64,000 bases of DNA from the NCBI RefSeq assembly GCF_000270185.1, contig NC_015516.1, forward strand, positions 62,001 through 126,000, in the 5' to 3' direction. Below, in pieces: positions 1 through 8,416 of the stretch (the first letter of the stretch is position 1; every line of letters starts with the position of its first letter). Below the pieces are notes generated by a model that ran no database searches, was not told where the DNA came from, and saw only the letters and a list, made by a program, of their open reading frames with translations. The DNA comes from Melissococcus plutonius ATCC 35311. Its GTDB lineage: Bacteria; Bacillota; Bacilli; Lactobacillales; Enterococcaceae. A program made the position numbers and the translations under genes.

Positions 1-747
1 TATGTACATGTTGATATAACAAGTAATGCAGTTTTGTCGAAGGGAATTACACGTTTGGATTTTGCCCGCTCTATCGTCCATCATCCACAGAATATTCTAT
101 TATTAAACCCAGCTGCTGAAGAAGGCGAGTATGACATTTATACTGGCTTAAAAATGATTCGCGGAGAGGAAAAAGTAAATCAATATCTTTCAAAAGCAAA
201 TAACCAAAAAATGAAAGAAGAAATTAAATGGATTGATTTCTCAGATATTACAATGTTAAAAGAATTAACTCCTCTTGAAATTTCTGAATTATTATATTTT
301 GGTCATGTTAAAACAAGTTTGCATTCACCTTTCTTTTATAAACTACAAAATAACTTTGTGTTTTTTGAATTTGTGGATACTATGACTCGAATTTATTACC
401 GATATATTGATGAATTCTTTAGAATTTTAGCAGATAAAATTACTCATGCTACTTTGAAAAGAGTAAATGATCGAAAAACCTTTTTTAGACGAAATACAAC
501 TATTAAAAAATTAAACTTTGATCTATTGAAAGATATGAAAATTGTTTTACAAGAAGGAATTATATTCTGCTTTAGCTCAATGAAGATTAGTAATGATGAA
601 TATCGTATTCCCATTTATTTGGTGGAAGATGCTATCTGGAAAACAAAGAATATTAGGTATCAGAATGATGCGATTATTGCTACACTTGTTTACGATATTT
701 CTAAAAAAGATTGGCATATTGAACAAGACGTTAATTTTGAATCTTAA
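1..747 (+). CDS. Unidentified protein, 5' end outside window
   Basis: The reading frame is open from base 1 and stops at 745-747, so only the last 248 residues are visible; the TTG at 34 is simply the first possible start inside the window and there is no ribosome binding site in front of it. I do not recognise the family. The visible part is soluble-looking, rich in Lys, Ile, Phe and Tyr, has no membrane segment or signal, and ends in a charged tail. It reads in the same direction as rplM but is separated from it by about 370 bases and a strong promoter, so it is probably not part of the ribosomal-protein operon. Confidence 0.7.
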   Translation, partial: YVHVDITSNAVLSKGITRLDFARSIVHHPQNILLLNPAAEEGEYDIYTGLKMIRGEEKVNQYLSKANNQKMKEEIKWIDFSDITMLKELTPLEISELLYFGHVKTSLHSPFFYKLQNNFVFFEFVDTMTRIYYRYIDEFFRILADKITHATLKRVNDRKTFFRRNTTIKKLNFDLLKDMKIVLQEGIIFCFSSMKISNDEYRIPIYLVEDAIWKTKNIRYQNDAIIATLVYDISKKDWHIEQDVNFES

Positions 748-1010
748 AATTAATCATTAAAAAAGAAATTATGAGGTTGGCTATTGGCTATTTTAATAAG
801 CAAATGGTCAATTTTTTTATAGAAATGAAAATAATAAAATAGAAAAAATCCAATTGTTAAACTATTATTTATAATTAAATAGCAGTAATTATTATTTTGA
901 TTTAAATCTAATGAGATAAATAAAGTGTCATTACTTTTAACAATTTTTTGTTTACAGTTAGACAACTGAACTCTTTTATAATTAATTCTTCTGAAATATA
1001 AAGAATATCA
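748..1010. other. AT-rich gap before the rplM promoter
   Basis: I see no gene here. A minus-strand open frame (750-965) lacks a ribosome binding site and has biased, low-complexity composition. Confidence 0.5.
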
Positions 1011-1039
1011 TTGACTTTGGCTATTATTCAAGGTATTAT
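1011..1039 (+). promoter_or_regulatory. rplM-rpsI promoter
   Basis: A -35 box TTGACT (1011-1016) and a -10 box TATTAT (1034-1039) are separated by exactly 17 bases, close to the sigma-A consensus. Transcription would start near 1046, leaving a leader of about 75 bases before the rplM start codon. The in-frame TTG at 1011 is therefore part of the promoter and cannot be the rplM start. Confidence 0.8.
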
Positions 1040-1045
1040 GATAAA

Positions 1046-1121
1046 TGGTATTGTTTGCCCCAAGAGAGCCCCGGAAACTCAAGTGTATGTCAAACATCGA
1101 AAAGAAATTGGAGGAAAAAAC
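1046..1121 (+). promoter_or_regulatory. rplM 5' leader, possible L13 leader
   Basis: This untranslated stretch between the predicted transcription start and the GTG start is noticeably less AT-rich than its surroundings (a C/G block around 1059-1078) and could fold. Bacilli are known to carry a structured L13 leader ahead of rplM that is thought to bind L13. Position and length fit, but I cannot confirm the fold by eye. Confidence 0.3.
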
Positions 1122-1565
1122 GTGCGTACAACATATATGGCTCAGGCCGGTAAAGTAGAACGTAAATGGTATGTAGTTGATGCAACTGATATTTCTTTAG
1201 GTCGTCTTTCAACAGTCGTTGCATCTATTTTGCGTGGAAAAAATAAACCAACATTCACACCACATGTGGATACAGGTGATTTTGTAATTATAATTAACGC
1301 AGATAAAGTGAAATTAACTGGTAAAAAAGCAACAGATAAGATTTATTATCGTCATAGCCAATATCCTGGTGGATTGAAGTCTGTTACTGCTGGTGAATTA
1401 CGCGCTAAAAATTCTCGCCGCTTAATTGAAACTTCAGTAAAAGGAATGCTTCCTAAAAATACTTTAGGACGTCAACAATTTAAGAAACTAAATGTATACG
1501 GTGGCGCAGAGCATCCGCACGCTGCTCAAAAGCCAGAAGTATTAGATATTACAAACTTAATTTAA
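1122..1565 (+). CDS. rplM: 50S ribosomal protein L13
   Basis: L13 is an early-assembly protein of the large ribosomal subunit. Starting at GTG 1122 the protein is 147 residues, the usual length for Lactobacillales L13. The start is fixed by GGAGG at 1110-1114, seven bases upstream; longer in-frame extensions would run into the promoter. Family blocks are clear: [15 protein letters not shown] near residue 16, the [11 protein letters not shown] block near 50 and [11 protein letters not shown] near 110. rpsI follows after 13 bases with its own AAGGAGG, the standard rplM-rpsI operon. Confidence 0.97.
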   Translation: MRTTYMAQAGKVERKWYVVDATDISLGRLSTVVASILRGKNKPTFTPHVDTGDFVIIINADKVKLTGKKATDKIYYRHSQYPGGLKSVTAGELRAKNSRRLIETSVKGMLPKNTLGRQQFKKLNVYGGAEHPHAAQKPEVLDITNLI

Positions 1566-1578
1566 GGAGGGAATTTCA

Positions 1579-1971
1579 TTGGCACAAATCCAATATTTGG
1601 GCACAGGCCGTCGTAAAAAATCTGTTGCACGTGTACGTTTAGTACCTGGAACTGGTAAAATTACTGTAAATAAAAAAGATCTTGCAGACTATATTCCACA
1701 TGCTGAATTGCATGAAGTGATCAATCAACCATTTGATGTCACCGAAACAAAAGGCGCATATGACGTTATGGTAAACGTAAAAGGTGGAGGCTATTCTGGT
1801 CAATCAGGTGCTATCCGTCATGGTATTGCACGTGCATTACTAGAAGTAGACCCTGACTTTCGTTCTGCATTAAAACGTGCTGGCTTACTAACACGTGACG
1901 CACGTATGGTTGAACGTAAAAAACCAGGTCTTAAAAAAGCTCGTAAAGCTTCACAATTCTCAAAACGTTAA
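1579..1971 (+). CDS. rpsI: 30S ribosomal protein S9
   Basis: S9 is a small-subunit protein whose basic C-terminal tail reaches into the P site and contacts tRNA. The protein is 130 residues, begins with TTG and is preceded by AAGGAGG (1564-1570). Recognisable parts are the N-terminal [16 protein letters not shown], the [14 protein letters not shown] block near residue 80, and the invariant basic end [12 protein letters not shown]. It forms an operon with rplM and ends in the hairpin at 2063-2098. An integrase relic lies just past its stop codon (see 2146-2418). Confidence 0.97.
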   Translation: MAQIQYLGTGRRKKSVARVRLVPGTGKITVNKKDLADYIPHAELHEVINQPFDVTETKGAYDVMVNVKGGGYSGQSGAIRHGIARALLEVDPDFRSALKRAGLLTRDARMVERKKPGLKKARKASQFSKR

Positions 1972-2062
1972 TTGCTGGAGTCGTTACGAATTTATTCGCT
2001 TACGAATACAGGATGGGACGGAGATTTTTAAGGAAATCGAGTACCATTCCATTGAAATGTTC

Positions 2063-2098
2063 AAGACACTTTCCAATTTTTGGATGGTGTCTTTTTTT
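2063..2098 (+). terminator. Terminator of rplM-rpsI
   Basis: Inverted repeat AAGACACTTTCCA / TGGATGGTGTCTT around a short T-rich loop, followed by a run of T residues. It lies about 90 bases past the rpsI stop, so it is the natural Rho-independent end of the operon. Confidence 0.85.
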
Positions 2099-2145
2099 GT
2101 TTGGTAACGAATTTGGTAATGACTTTTTTCGTATCTCGTAACTAG

Positions 2146-2418
2146 CTATCCATTTTGATGGGCATTTCTGTATTTCTCTAAAAGTTTAGATGTGTCTATT
2201 TTTGTCTGGTCATTAGTAGTGTATCCATAAATGTCTTAAATCATGTTAGAAATTTCTGCATGATCGACAAGAGATTTAATTATTAAGCCATTTATTCCTT
2301 GATTGAGTAAATCTGAAACAAAGGTATGTCTTAAATCATGAGAGATGATATGAGAAAATCCATATTTTTTCTCTTGAAAATATGTAATTTCAGTCTTTAA
2401 TAATTGATGAATGGTTTA
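2146..2418 (-). pseudogene. Relic of tyrosine recombinase (phage/ICE integrase), C-terminal part
   Basis: Translation of the minus strand gives the catalytic C-terminal end of a tyrosine recombinase. The box II motif HDLRHTFVSDLLNQG lies near 2290-2345, followed by LVDHAEISNMI, a TAA stop inside the frame, then a readable tail DIYGYTTNDQTK to a TAG at 2146-2148. HxLRH is the catalytic box; the usual G-H of the next box reads DH, and the Tyr-containing block lies after the internal stop. The N-terminal and core-binding domains are missing, so it cannot be active. It points towards rpsI, about 175 bases from its stop, the position expected for an element inserted at the rpsI 3' end. Confidence 0.8.
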
Positions 2419-2444
2419 AAAAATAAGATAGAGATAATTAAACA

Positions 2445-2477
2445 AGAGAGGAAATCTGATTTTTAGATTTCCTCTCT
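2445..2477. terminator. Strong hairpin between integrase relic and response regulator
   Basis: A perfect 13-base inverted repeat, AGAGAGGAAATCT and its complement, with a 7-base loop. No T run follows on the plus strand, and only a T-rich stretch on the minus strand. It insulates the following operon or is a remnant of the former mobile element. Confidence 0.6.
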
Positions 2478-2562
2478 AAGCTGTATTTACTACCAAAAAA
2501 TATAATTAATTTCTATCTTTTTGGAAAAACTGGTGTTAATATGAAACATGGGAGATGATGAA

Positions 2563-3291
2563 ATGTATAAAATTGCTATATGTGATGATGATGTATTTCA
2601 AAATACCTATCTAGAACAGTTAATTGAGAATTTTTTCATCAATAGAGGTATCAAATTTGAGTTGGATATCTATCAAAATGGCTATTCATTGATAGATGCT
2701 ATTACAAAGCAAAAGCTTATTTATCAAATTTTATTTTTAGATATAGAAATGGCTGAATTAAATGGCATTGATACAGCAAGGAAAATAAGAAAATATGATA
2801 AAAAAATGTTGCTTTCATACATAACTAGTTATGATAAATATACAATAGAGAGTTTTGAAGTATTTCCCTTTAGATATTTGTTGAAGCCAGTGAATGAAGA
2901 AAAAATAGATAAACTGTTAGATTTAGCGATTGAAGAAATCAACATTAACAATAATTATTTATTTTTTAAATCGGGTAGCGAAGAACACCAGATGATCTAT
3001 GATAAAATTATAACTATTTCTTCAGAAAGAGGAAGGCAAATAAGAGTTGAAAACACAATGGGTAAAGATATCTTATTTTATGGAAAAATAAAAGAATTAG
3101 AATTAAAGTTAGATTTATTGCGTTTTGTGAAAGTAAATTCTGGGACAATTGTAAATATGAACTATATTGATTATATAGCAGATAAAGTGATATATTTAAC
3201 TAATGGCAATAGGATTATTTTGAGTCGTGGACAAAGTAAGATGTTTAAAGAGTGTTACAATCGCTTTATTGAAAGGGCGATTGGTATATGA
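2563..3291 (+). CDS. LytTR-family response regulator (AgrA/ComE type)
   Basis: A cytoplasmic transcription regulator of 242 residues. Residues 1-120 are a receiver domain with the acidic pocket D8-D9, phosphate-accepting D60 in LFLDIEM and the conserved Lys in LLKPV (about 108). Residues 135-240 form a LytTR DNA-binding domain (TISSERGRQI, FVKVNSGTIVNMNYI). ATG 2563 is preferred over ATG 2548 because GGAG at 2551-2554 is correctly spaced only for the later codon. It overlaps the kinase gene by four bases (ATGA at 3288), so the two are translationally coupled. Regulators of this kind control peptide-pheromone and bacteriocin regulons; the adjacent ABC genes are the likely target. Confidence 0.93.
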   Translation: MYKIAICDDDVFQNTYLEQLIENFFINRGIKFELDIYQNGYSLIDAITKQKLIYQILFLDIEMAELNGIDTARKIRKYDKKMLLSYITSYDKYTIESFEVFPFRYLLKPVNEEKIDKLLDLAIEEININNNYLFFKSGSEEHQMIYDKIITISSERGRQIRVENTMGKDILFYGKIKELELKLDLLRFVKVNSGTIVNMNYIDYIADKVIYLTNGNRIILSRGQSKMFKECYNRFIERAIGI

Positions 3292-4545
3292 AGATAGTTG
3301 GGATATTGTTGGTAGCTATTTTTTTAATTTTTTTACAAAGTTTCTCTATCTCAATTTATTTAATCGGTTTTTTAGAATTAAAGATAAAGCGAAGACAATT
3401 TTTTATTATCTGTTTTATTTTAGTATTGTTAACCAAGATATCCATTACAAATGGTGATATTTTTCCTAATATAGATTTAAGATATATTATATTCATTGTG
3501 ATTGGCTCGCTAATCTATTTTTGTTTTTATGGTAGTATTCAAAAAAAAAATTTTCCATTATTTATTTATTGTCTTTCTACTTTTGTTCCAAAACAATTTA
3601 TTATTTATATTTCCTAACTATAAAAATGCCAACCTAATGAAATTAACTTTTATTCTTTTATTCACATTGGTTTCAATTCTTGCGATTATTCTAGTTCGAT
3701 TTTTATACTATTTCAGAGCAAGTAATGATATTGGACTAGAGGAAAAAGAGTATTACATTCTTTCTGTTACACCTTTTCTGTCTATCCTCCTGTTTTTCTA
3801 TTTTTACCATTTTGACCCTATTGTATTTTTAATTGTGAATGTATGCATGATGATTATTAACATATCTGTTGTTGCTTTATCTAATCATTTAGCAGAAAAA
3901 AACTATGTACTACAACAACAAATTTTAACGGGTGTTCAAAACCAGTATTATAAAGAGTCTCTGAAAAGTCAGAAGGAAGTTAGGATTATGAGACATGATT
4001 TGAAAAATTTATTACTTAGTCTAAATTATCACATCGAAAATAGAGATTTTAATCAGGCAAAGTCTTTATTACTAGAGATTACCCAGGGTTCAGATTATCT
4101 TTATAAAAAGTATACTGAATGTTGGCCGATTGATGTAGTTTTGAGTAATAAAGTAAATCAAATGGAAAAGGAAAATATTTTGTATTGTTTAGATTTAAAA
4201 ATACCTAAGGATATCTTATTGGAAGAGAAAGTTGTTGATATATGTGCAATATTGGGAAATATATTAGACAATGCAATTGAGGAGTATATCAGAATTAAAA
4301 GCAGTGGAATTATCAAGATTTGTATTCATTACCATCAAAATAAATTAGTATTTAAGATTACTAATCCTGCTCAAAAAAAGGATTTAGATTTTACTAAGAA
4401 AATAATTAAGTCTGAGAAAAAATATAGTAGATATGGTTTAGGTATAAATAGTGTTATAGAGAGGGTGAACAAATTAAATGGGTATTCAGACTTTTCATGG
4501 AGTAATGATTATTTTAAAGTACTGATCATAATTTCTATAGTATAA
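3288..4545 (+). pseudogene. AgrC/ComD-like sensor kinase, frameshifted in an A10 tract
   Basis: Two overlapping frames together encode one sensor kinase. 3288-3617 gives the first transmembrane helices; 3529-4545 gives the remaining helices, the phospho-acceptor block IMRHDLKNLL (His codon 3994-3996), the N box NILDNAIEEY and the G box YGLGINSVIERV of a GHKL ATPase. The frames switch at a run of ten A residues, 3541-3550. With nine A residues the frame would be continuous, 418 residues, a normal length for this family. As written the product is cut before its catalytic domain. Slippage in the A tract could restore the frame in some cells or transcripts, and a sequencing error is equally possible. 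It pairs with the regulator at 2563. Confidence 0.85.
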
Positions 4546-4555
4546 ATAGTTTAAC

Positions 4556-4588
4556 GAGGTAGCTCATTTTGAGAAACCTCCTTTTTTT
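4556..4588 (+). terminator. Terminator after the kinase gene
   Basis: GAGGT / ACCTC and inner CTCA / TGAG form a stem that is followed by seven T residues. It separates the two-component genes from the downstream transporter operon, implying that the latter has its own promoter. Confidence 0.8.
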
Positions 4589-4614
4589 ATTGCAATATAC
4601 TACTAAAAATATGC

Positions 4615-4660
4615 AAGTTACAACATAGGACATTAAAAGTTGTTTTTTATAGTATATTAT
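4615..4660 (+). promoter_or_regulatory. Candidate LytTR-regulated promoter
   Basis: Two direct repeats, AAGTTA (4615-4620) and AAGTTG (4637-4642), are 22 bases apart, the spacing of LytTR-regulator half sites on one face of the helix. A TATATT/TATTAT -10-like sequence follows at about 4653-4660. This is what one expects for a promoter activated by the response regulator at 2563; the repeats are short, so it is an inference. Confidence 0.35.
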
Positions 4661-4737
4661 GATGGTATCAATTGGTTATCTATTTTCAAATACAAAGTAT
4701 ATATCATACTTATTTGGAAAATTGATAAATTAAATTT

Positions 4738-4845
4738 ATGTATTTGATGTGGATTTATATGCTATTGTTTTCTTCTAAAAAAGTTAATAAAGTAGGTTGT
4801 GTATCGGTAGGACATTGCATCAAAGAAATTAAAAGTACTGTATAA
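4738..4845 (+). CDS. Candidate 35-residue Cys-containing peptide
   Basis: A short frame between the candidate LytTR promoter and the transporter genes encodes a peptide with a hydrophobic start (MYLMWIYMLLFSS) and a polar end with two cysteines (KVGCVSVGHCIKEI). Its place is right for a pheromone, bacteriocin or lantibiotic precursor. Against it, none of the possible starts (4738, 4747, 4759) has a convincing ribosome binding site, there is no double-Gly leader motif, and a frame this short can occur by chance. Listed because of its context only. Confidence 0.2.
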   Translation: MYLMWIYMLLFSSKKVNKVGCVSVGHCIKEIKSTV

Positions 4846-4932
4846 GATATTCACAGAAATATTTTTTAATTGGTAGCAGGAAAGTAACTTATTTTAATTT
4901 TCTACTACTATTTTGATTGAGGATGAAAAATT

Positions 4933-5163
4933 ATGAACCATGTAAAAAAGAAGACATTTAATAAAAAATATAAAACATTACTTATTGCCTGTGGAATATC
5001 TGTATTATCTGGAGTGTGTCTTTTAACAACTATTTTGATAATGACTGTAATCCCAATGACTGAAGGAATTTTTTTTAGAATGACTATACCAACTCTTTTT
5101 TCTCTAGTCGTTCTTCCAATTTTTTTGGCTAAGTTATTTCGCTTTGATAGTAAATATATATGA
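4933..5163 (+). CDS. Small membrane protein, first gene of transporter operon
   Basis: 76 residues with two predicted membrane helices (about 16-41 and 46-68) between a Lys-rich N-terminus and a short basic end. GAGGA at about 4919 serves the ATG. It precedes the ABC ATPase by about 50 bases in the same direction. No family is recognised. Small two-helix proteins in this position are often immunity or accessory subunits of peptide exporters, so a role in self-protection or transport is possible, but this rests on neighbourhood alone. Confidence 0.7.
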   Translation: MNHVKKKTFNKKYKTLLIACGISVLSGVCLLTTILIMTVIPMTEGIFFRMTIPTLFSLVVLPIFLAKLFRFDSKYI

Positions 5164-5216
5164 AATGGAAGCAAAAGGAAGTACTTTGAGTAAATCTGTA
5201 TAGTTAGGAGAGAGTA

Positions 5217-6089
5217 ATGGAAAAACTATTAGAAATAAAAAATTTAAAAAAGACATATGATCATAAAGAAGTTTTAAAAGATATTTCAATTGTCTTGAAT
5301 CAAGGTGAAATTATTGGGTTAATTGGGAAAAATGGTGCTGGTAAAACAACGCTTATGAAAATTTTATTGGGATTGACCTCATTTGACTATGGCAGTATTG
5401 AATATAAAGGTGATCGTTCGTATTTACAAAAGTATGAAGTTATGAGTCAGTTTGGTTATTTATTAGAGTGTAAACTTTTTGAGTATCTAAATGGGTTCGA
5501 TAATTTGTATGTTAGTGAAAAATATGCTAATTCCCCAAAAAATAAAAATGAATTAAAAGGAAAAATTCTTGAGTTACTAAATTTTGTAGATTTACCAAAT
5601 AATCACAAAATGGTAAAGGGCTATTCGTTTGGTATGAAACAGAGACTAGGATTAGTATTAGCGCTAATGGGGAATCCCAAAGTTCTTATTTTGGATGAGC
5701 CATTTGTAGGACTAGATTCAATGGGAGTAGAACATTTTAAAAGATATATATTTGAAATGAAAGAAAAAAGAGGCATCACGATTCTGATTTCATCACATCA
5801 ATTATCTGAAATTGAACAGATATGTGATCGTTATCTGTTTATCAGAGATAAAAAAGTAAAAGAAATAGTAAAAATAAATAATGAAAAAATAAAAATTATA
5901 TTACATAATCCAACGTCTAAATTAATAAAAAAATTAAAATCGATCGTTTATGTAAATCAAAATGAAATTTCATTTTCTAAAAATATGCAGTTATTGGATA
6001 CAGTTTTAAAACTTATTTATTTAGAAAAAGGAAAGATACAAGACATTGATATTGAAAACACAGGCTTAGAAAATCTTTTTAAGGAGTGA
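5217..6089 (+). CDS. ABC transporter ATP-binding protein (BcrA/LanF-like)
   Basis: A 290-residue ATPase that would energise the permease encoded next. The Walker A motif GKNGAGKTT is near residue 38, the signature SFGMKQR near 139 (the first Ser-Gly pair of the usual LSGGQ reads SFG, as is common in the antibiotic-resistance branch), Walker B VLILDEP near 160 and the switch His in SSHQLSEIEQ near 193. The C-terminal 80 residues form a variable domain. RBS GGAGAG precedes ATG 5217. Family members remove bacitracin or lantibiotics from the membrane or export peptides. Four bases separate it from the permease gene. Confidence 0.9.
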   Translation: MEKLLEIKNLKKTYDHKEVLKDISIVLNQGEIIGLIGKNGAGKTTLMKILLGLTSFDYGSIEYKGDRSYLQKYEVMSQFGYLLECKLFEYLNGFDNLYVSEKYANSPKNKNELKGKILELLNFVDLPNNHKMVKGYSFGMKQRLGLVLALMGNPKVLILDEPFVGLDSMGVEHFKRYIFEMKEKRGITILISSHQLSEIEQICDRYLFIRDKKVKEIVKINNEKIKIILHNPTSKLIKKLKSIVYVNQNEISFSKNMQLLDTVLKLIYLEKGKIQDIDIENTGLENLFKE

Positions 6090-6093
6090 AGCT

Positions 6094-6846
6094 ATGAAAA
6101 ATCTTATTGAGGTAGAACTATTTAAATTTTATAAACGAAAGATATTTATAAGTATTACGCTTCTTAGTAGTTTTTCTCTTATATATGCACTAGGGATCTA
6201 TTTTAAATGGTCGTTTATACTGATTTCAGGTAAGCTCGATTTGATTGCATTTGCAACTACGATGTGGGCATTAATTATGATGCTAGGAATTCCATTGGTT
6301 CTCTTTTCCTTTCTTGGTGCAACAATTTTAGGGGGAGAGATTACGGATGGACAAATTCTTTTAGAAATTACAAGAGTTTATTCACGAAAGAAATTAATCA
6401 TAGGAAAATTTCTTTCTGTATCACTGGTAGTGTTGCTATGTTATTTGCTTAATATTCTTTTATCAAGTTTATTCTATATGTTATTTGTTGCAAATTCTAG
6501 TCATGGTACTGGTGTGAAATTGCATTTTATGGATTACAGTATTCATTTGATGCTTGAAAGTATCACAGGTGTCTTTTTTTTAATATTGATGGTTTCTTTG
6601 TCCATGTTTTTTTCAGCAAGTTGGGGAAGCTTTCGAGCAGTATTGTTTACAATCATCGTTTTTGTGATTTTAAAATTTGTTTCAAACATTCAAGTGATTA
6701 GTATATGGTTACCTGGTTACTATACATTGGTAGATAATGCGAACTACTCTCATCTAACTATTCTTTATCAAATTATATTGATGTGTGGTCTATCTGTATT
6801 GGTACTTTATGTCCTGAATAAACAGATGGTCAATAAAAACTTCTAG
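6094..6846 (+). CDS. ABC-2 type permease of peptide/antibiotic exporter
   Basis: 250 residues with about six hydrophobic segments (about 20-38, 55-80, 107-135, 152-175, 180-200, 222-242), typical of BcrB/LanE-like permeases. The ATPase gene lies directly upstream, with the RBS GGAG inside its last codons. With the AgrA/AgrC-like pair upstream this forms a self-contained sensing and efflux module. A second permease, as in LanFEG systems, is absent, so this one probably acts as a homodimer. Confidence 0.85.
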   Translation: MKNLIEVELFKFYKRKIFISITLLSSFSLIYALGIYFKWSFILISGKLDLIAFATTMWALIMMLGIPLVLFSFLGATILGGEITDGQILLEITRVYSRKKLIIGKFLSVSLVVLLCYLLNILLSSLFYMLFVANSSHGTGVKLHFMDYSIHLMLESITGVFFLILMVSLSMFFSASWGSFRAVLFTIIVFVILKFVSNIQVISIWLPGYYTLVDNANYSHLTILYQIILMCGLSVLVLYVLNKQMVNKNF

Positions 6847-7163
6847 TCTACCCGATTAACTAAATTGTAAAAGGCAATCAATAATAGTTATTTAAATTAG
6901 AAAAACTTATATTACCATGCTAAATGCTAACATGGTTAAACGCTAAAAAGAGGTTTAATAGTTATACTCAAGAAGATATTAAGTGATATCTTAATTTAAT
7001 AACTATCATTTTAAAGAAGATTTTTTAACAAATGCTTATAAAAAATAGAGAATAAAGCATCAATTGAGATATTTCAATCAATGGTACTAGCTTTAATTGA
7101 ATAAAATTATATGCAAAAGATAATGACATGATGCATAATTGGCAGAAAAATAAGGTGATAATT
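6847..7163. other. Gap without gene
   Basis: AT-rich. An imperfect inverted repeat around 6955-7010 (TTTAATAGTTAT / ATAACTAT) could end transcription of the exporter operon. No coding frame of substance. Confidence 0.4.
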
Positions 7164-7700
7164 ATGATAAATGATGAGTTGAAGGGTATTTTGCAAGATA
7201 AAAAGAAAATATTAATAATAGGTCCAAATGGTGCTGGTAAGTCAACGGTAGCTGCAAAATTAGGTGAACAATTCAAAATGAAAGTATATCACCTTGATAA
7301 AATCTATTGGAAAGAGAATTGGAAATCCATTGATGAGCAAGAATTTAATAGGAAGGTTGATGATATTATGCTTTCTGATATTGCTTGTATTATTGATGGT
7401 GATTATTGTTCTAATTTAGAGAGAAGACTGAAATATGCTGATTTGATTATTTGGCTTCAAGTCCCTTTATTTATCTGTATCTTTAATATAATCAAGCGTA
7501 GATTTAAAAATATTAATAGTGTACGCCCTGATATGGCAGATGGCTGTAAAGAAAAATTAAGTTTCTCTTTTTTTATCTATGCTTTGAAGTACAATCAACG
7601 TTCCGGGAGAAAAACAAGACGATTAATCGATAACGCTTATCATAAAGAGGTACTCATCATTAATAAATATAGGATGTTGAGAAAATTGTTAAAATCATAA
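7164..7700 (+). CDS. Topology-modulation/adenylate-kinase-like P-loop protein
   Basis: A cytoplasmic nucleotide-binding protein, 178 residues from ATG 7164. This start has AAGGTG at 7152-7157; the upstream ATG at 7128 has none. Walker A GPNGAGKST is near residue 18. Downstream are the blocks of the so-called DNA topology modulation (FlaR-like) family: LDKIYWKENW, IIDGDY, ADLIIWLQVP, and RPDMADGCKEK near 130. The true substrate of this family is not established; by fold it resembles a small-molecule or adenylate kinase. It stands alone with no operon partners. Confidence 0.8.
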   Translation: MINDELKGILQDKKKILIIGPNGAGKSTVAAKLGEQFKMKVYHLDKIYWKENWKSIDEQEFNRKVDDIMLSDIACIIDGDYCSNLERRLKYADLIIWLQVPLFICIFNIIKRRFKNINSVRPDMADGCKEKLSFSFFIYALKYNQRSGRKTRRLIDNAYHKEVLIINKYRMLRKLLKS

Positions 7701-8068
7701 TTCTGTTAAAACGAAAATCAAGTAGAAATACAGTAACCTATACTAATGTAATAACTTCTAATAGAAAATTAGATGAGTTTTTTAATAGGTACAAAGTAAG
7801 CTTATAATTTGTTCTTCATCTAATTGCTGTACGACTACTAGGATTAAATAACTATACATATATAGTTTAGGATACATTAAAATGAAAGTAATTTATGACC
7901 TACAAGTATTTTTATTGACTATATTTTTAGTATTAAACATTTAAAACATTTTTTAATTTAATGAAATATAATTTTTGGAATCTGCGTATAAAGATTTGTT
8001 ATTTAGGTGTATTGAAAATCATTCTAAGACACATTTTTAATATCAACTAACCTTCATCATAACTTTCT
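7701..8068. other. Gap without gene
   Basis: Very AT-rich sequence with stop codons in all frames; no hairpin with a T run and no recognisable relic. Confidence 0.4.
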
Positions 8069-8416
8069 CTACTGTACAATTGAATAAATGGCCATTCCAG
8101 CAATAAAAAGAATGAGTAGTATCCAAATAATTTTGCCTAGTGGATGGTTAGGATTGATAGTGATTCCTATCCCATACATTTTAGGAATAAAGAATGCTGT
8201 AGAGTACGCTGTTTTTTCATTATTGTAAAAATAATTTCTATAGGCAATATAACTAACAATTAATAAAGGAACTAACAAAAATAATAAGATAGTTGGTAAC
8301 CAACGATTAAAAAAAGATGATCGATTGAAACTAGCAAATACACAAAGAGCAACAAGACAAATTAACAATATTACTATGATAGCACTTATAATAGAATTTT
8401 TATTTTCTTTTTTCAT
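8069..8416 (-). CDS. Small membrane protein with SdpI/DUF5808-like tail
   Basis: 115 residues with a basic N-terminus, two adjacent helices (about 9-30 and 40-58), a polar loop and a last helix (about 94-112). AGGAGG is 10 bases before the ATG at 8416, so the ATG at 8425, which lies almost on the RBS, is rejected. The block FIPKMYGIGITINPNHPLGKIIW matches the C-terminal part of the Xre-family protein at 9930 (IPKAFGIWITINPFNFWGKVIW), so the two are paralogous over about 50 residues. This tail resembles those of SdpI-type immunity proteins (from memory). Function unproven. Confidence 0.75.
   Translation of the reverse strand: MKKENKNSIISAIIVILLICLVALCVFASFNRSSFFNRWLPTILLFLLVPLLIVSYIAYRNYFYNNEKTAYSTAFFIPKMYGIGITINPNHPLGKIIWILLILFIAGMAIYSIVQ

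Noticed and set aside
750-965. Minus-strand frame of 71 residues
   Set aside because: TTG start without RBS, low-complexity Asn/Phe/Tyr composition, lies in AT-rich sequence.
1011-1121. N-terminal extension of L13
   Set aside because: It overlaps a near-consensus promoter; the RBS and family length fix the start at 1122.
3227-3457. Frame overlapping the regulator and kinase genes
   Set aside because: Shadow of the two overlapping genes, which have coupled starts and clear domains.
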